Positions 62,666 through 64,000 of a stretch of 64,000 nt of DNA are shown in pieces (positions within the stretch are counted from its first letter, which is position 1; each line of letters opens with the position of its first letter). The notes under the pieces were generated by a model. It saw only the letters and a list, made by a program, of their open reading frames with translations, was not told the DNA's origin and made no database searches. The position numbers were made by a program, and so were the translations under genes. Source of the DNA: Cupriavidus alkaliphilus. Its GTDB lineage: Bacteria; Pseudomonadota; Gammaproteobacteria; Burkholderiales; Burkholderiaceae. The stretch spans positions 186,001 through 250,000 of the forward strand of contig NZ_FMAD01000008.1 in NCBI RefSeq assembly GCF_900094595.1, read 5' to 3'.

Positions 62666-63031
62666 ATGGCTTTCCCTCCAGTGTTTTCGCCGATCGTGGC
62701 CTGCTACGAGGAAATCCTCGCCCTGTCCGCGCGCATGCATGAGGCGGCGCAGGGCGCCGACTGGGACACCGTCACCACCCTGCAGCAAGCCTACCTGGCC
62801 CAGGTGGAACGCCTGCGCCAGCTCGACCACGACGCTCCCTTCTCCGATGCCGAGCGCATGCGGCGCTACCAGCTGCTGGACCGCATCCTGACCTACGACG
62901 CCCGCATCCGCGACCTGGCGCTGCCGCAGCTCAAGCGGCTCGGCGACATGCTGACCAGCTCGCGCCGGCAGTTCGAGCTGAGCGCCGCCTATGGTGCGAC
63001 GACGGGCGCCACGACCGGCGCCACCACCTGA
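62666..63031 (+). CDS. fliT: FliT-type flagellar chaperone
   Basis: 121 residues, helical. FliT-like features: VFSPIVACYEEILALSARMH, ADWDTVTTLQQAYLAQVERL and ERMRRYQLLDRILTYDARIR. In other bacteria FliT chaperones FliD and binds FlhDC. The last twelve residues are three GATT-type repeats (GATTGATTGATT), an unusual end. ATG 62666 lies a single base after the fliS stop, so the genes are coupled. Confidence 0.88.
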   Translation: MAFPPVFSPIVACYEEILALSARMHEAAQGADWDTVTTLQQAYLAQVERLRQLDHDAPFSDAERMRRYQLLDRILTYDARIRDLALPQLKRLGDMLTSSRRQFELSAAYGATTGATTGATT

Positions 63032-63104
63032 GGCGGCCTGAAGGCCGCGCTCCTTTCCCACCGGCAGGCCGCACCCGCCGCCGACCCTGATCCATGCGAC
63101 CCGT

Positions 63105-64000
63105 ATGACCGGCATCCACCTGCCGCCAGGCCTGGCACCCGGTCAGGCCCCCGACCCGCAGGCCCTGCGCACCGCCATCGCCGTCGACCAGGTCGCGGCG
63201 CTGCAGCCGGTGGCCGAGGCCACCGAGTCGAACGTCCAGAACGCCACCGGCCAGGCCATCCGCCACAGCGCGCTGGCAAGCGGCCCCAATGCCATGGCAG
63301 GCCAGGGCGCCCTGCTGCCGGGCGCGTCGACGCAGGAATCGCTGAGTGCGGCGGCGCGGGCCATCCTGGCCGTGATGGACGGTGCCGAAGCCCAGCCGGT
63401 GCGCAGCAATGCCTCGTTGCTGCCGGCGGCGCCGACGGCAGCGTCGGCGCAGGCCACCGCCGCGGCGCTGGCCAATGCGGTCGGCCACAGCGGCCTGTTC
63501 TATGAATCGCACCTGGCGCAGTGGGTGGCCGGCGCGCGCGGGCTGGCGAGCCTGCGGCAGGAGCCGCAGGCGCAGGTTCCGGTGCCGGGCCGGCCCTTTG
63601 TCCCGGCCGGTGCCAGCCAGGGCGCCGCTGCCGCGCCGCCGTCGCTGCAGCTGGCCTATGCCGGCAGCGGCGCAGGGGCGGAACCGGCGCGGCCGTCCAT
63701 GCCGCCGCTGTTGCCGGCCTCGCAGGTGCTGGCCGAAGCGCTGGCCTCGGCCGGCAATCCGCGCGTGGCCCACAGCCATGCGGCGGCCGAGCAGGCGTTG
63801 CGGCAAGGCACCGCGACCACGGCGGCCTACAGCCGCGGTGCCGCCGCCGAACCGGCCGCGCAGCGCCCGTCAGCGGCAACGCTGGCGACGCAGGCCTACC
63901 AATCGACAGCCGAAGCTGGCGCGCGCCTGGCCGCGCTCGACAGCCTGGCCAGCCAACCGGCGCGCGCATCGGATGGCGCTACGCCATCCGCTCCGGCGGA
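63105..64000 (+). CDS. fliK: FliK-like hook-length control protein, partial
   Basis: About 298 residues are present; the frame remains open at the right edge. Ala/Gln/Pro/Gly-rich N-terminal and central sequence, typical of FliK's ruler part, with the segment SGLFYESHLAQWVAGARGL, which matches conserved FliK-type sequence in Ralstonia and relatives. FliK measures hook length and switches export specificity. The start ATG 63105 (MTGIHLPPGLAPG) follows fliT by 73 bases and is the first in-frame ATG; the ATG at 63094 runs into a stop after four codons. C-terminal domain outside the window. Confidence 0.8.
   Translation, partial: MTGIHLPPGLAPGQAPDPQALRTAIAVDQVAALQPVAEATESNVQNATGQAIRHSALASGPNAMAGQGALLPGASTQESLSAAARAILAVMDGAEAQPVRSNASLLPAAPTAASAQATAAALANAVGHSGLFYESHLAQWVAGARGLASLRQEPQAQVPVPGRPFVPAGASQGAAAAPPSLQLAYAGSGAGAEPARPSMPPLLPASQVLAEALASAGNPRVAHSHAAAEQALRQGTATTAAYSRGAAAEPAAQRPSAATLATQAYQSTAEAGARLAALDSLASQPARASDGATPSAPA

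Noticed and set aside
62931-63969. Arg/Ala-rich minus-strand frames opposite fliT and fliK
   Set aside because: Shadow frames; the plus-strand FliT and FliK-type proteins carry family signatures.

Overview
The window is GC-rich, densely coded and matches the gene content and order expected of the second chromosome of a Cupriavidus (Ralstonia eutropha-type) betaproteobacterium: a norR-norA-norB nitric oxide locus, a flaG-fliD-fliS-fliT block behind a single flagellin gene, and a LigD/Ku repair locus. The genus is inferred from recognised protein families and synteny, not from a database comparison. No tRNA, rRNA, CRISPR array or insertion sequence was recognised.

Region 1 (1-9.4 kb) serves anaerobic life: the 5' part of norB (quinol NO reductase), norA (di-iron NO protein) and divergent norR, with two perfect GGT-N7-ACC NorR boxes and a sigma-54 promoter between them. 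A short helical protein and a 7TM-PAS-GGDEF protein follow. Then comes ubiU-ubiV-ubiT (oxygen-independent ubiquinone synthesis), divergent from a nitronate monooxygenase-like gene; two FNR/Dnr-like boxes lie between them. Region 3 (23.8-28.2 kb) resumes the theme with an NnrS-like membrane protein divergent from a NarX/NarL nitrate-sensing pair.

Region 2 (about 9.4-23.8 kb) lies between those two anaerobic blocks and is visibly less GC-rich. It looks like an acquired island: a PAS-nucleotidyl cyclase, then a catabolic cluster. That cluster holds a cytochrome P450, a separate phthalate-dioxygenase-type reductase, an FAD aromatic hydroxylase, a VOC-fold ring-cleavage-type dioxygenase, TetR and AraC regulators, an NTF2-like protein, a full-length AceE-type 2-oxoacid dehydrogenase E1, a fumarylacetoacetate-hydrolase-fold enzyme and a FadL porin. 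The simplest reading is uptake, hydroxylation, ring cleavage and 2-oxoacid processing of a hydrophobic aromatic compound. The substrate is unknown.

Region 4 (28.4-57.6 kb) is a stress and genome-maintenance neighbourhood: DUF3309, DUF3008, two ParB-like paralogues, two related stress proteins, two SDRs, three BON proteins, a CBS pair, a PRC-barrel protein, a histone H1-like protein, topoisomerase IB, LigD and Ku. It also carries several signalling genes, including a sensor with a degraded ATPase domain, an NtrC-type regulator, an orphan sigma-54 activator and two hybrid kinases, one with a non-phosphorylatable receiver. Repeated TTACA-type sequences occur upstream of several of these genes.

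Region 5 (57.6-64 kb) is flagellar: a structured, relatively AT-rich 855-base intergenic stretch, an Hfq-like gene, fliC with a clear sigma-28 promoter and terminator, flaG, fliD, fliS, fliT and the 5' part of a fliK-like gene.
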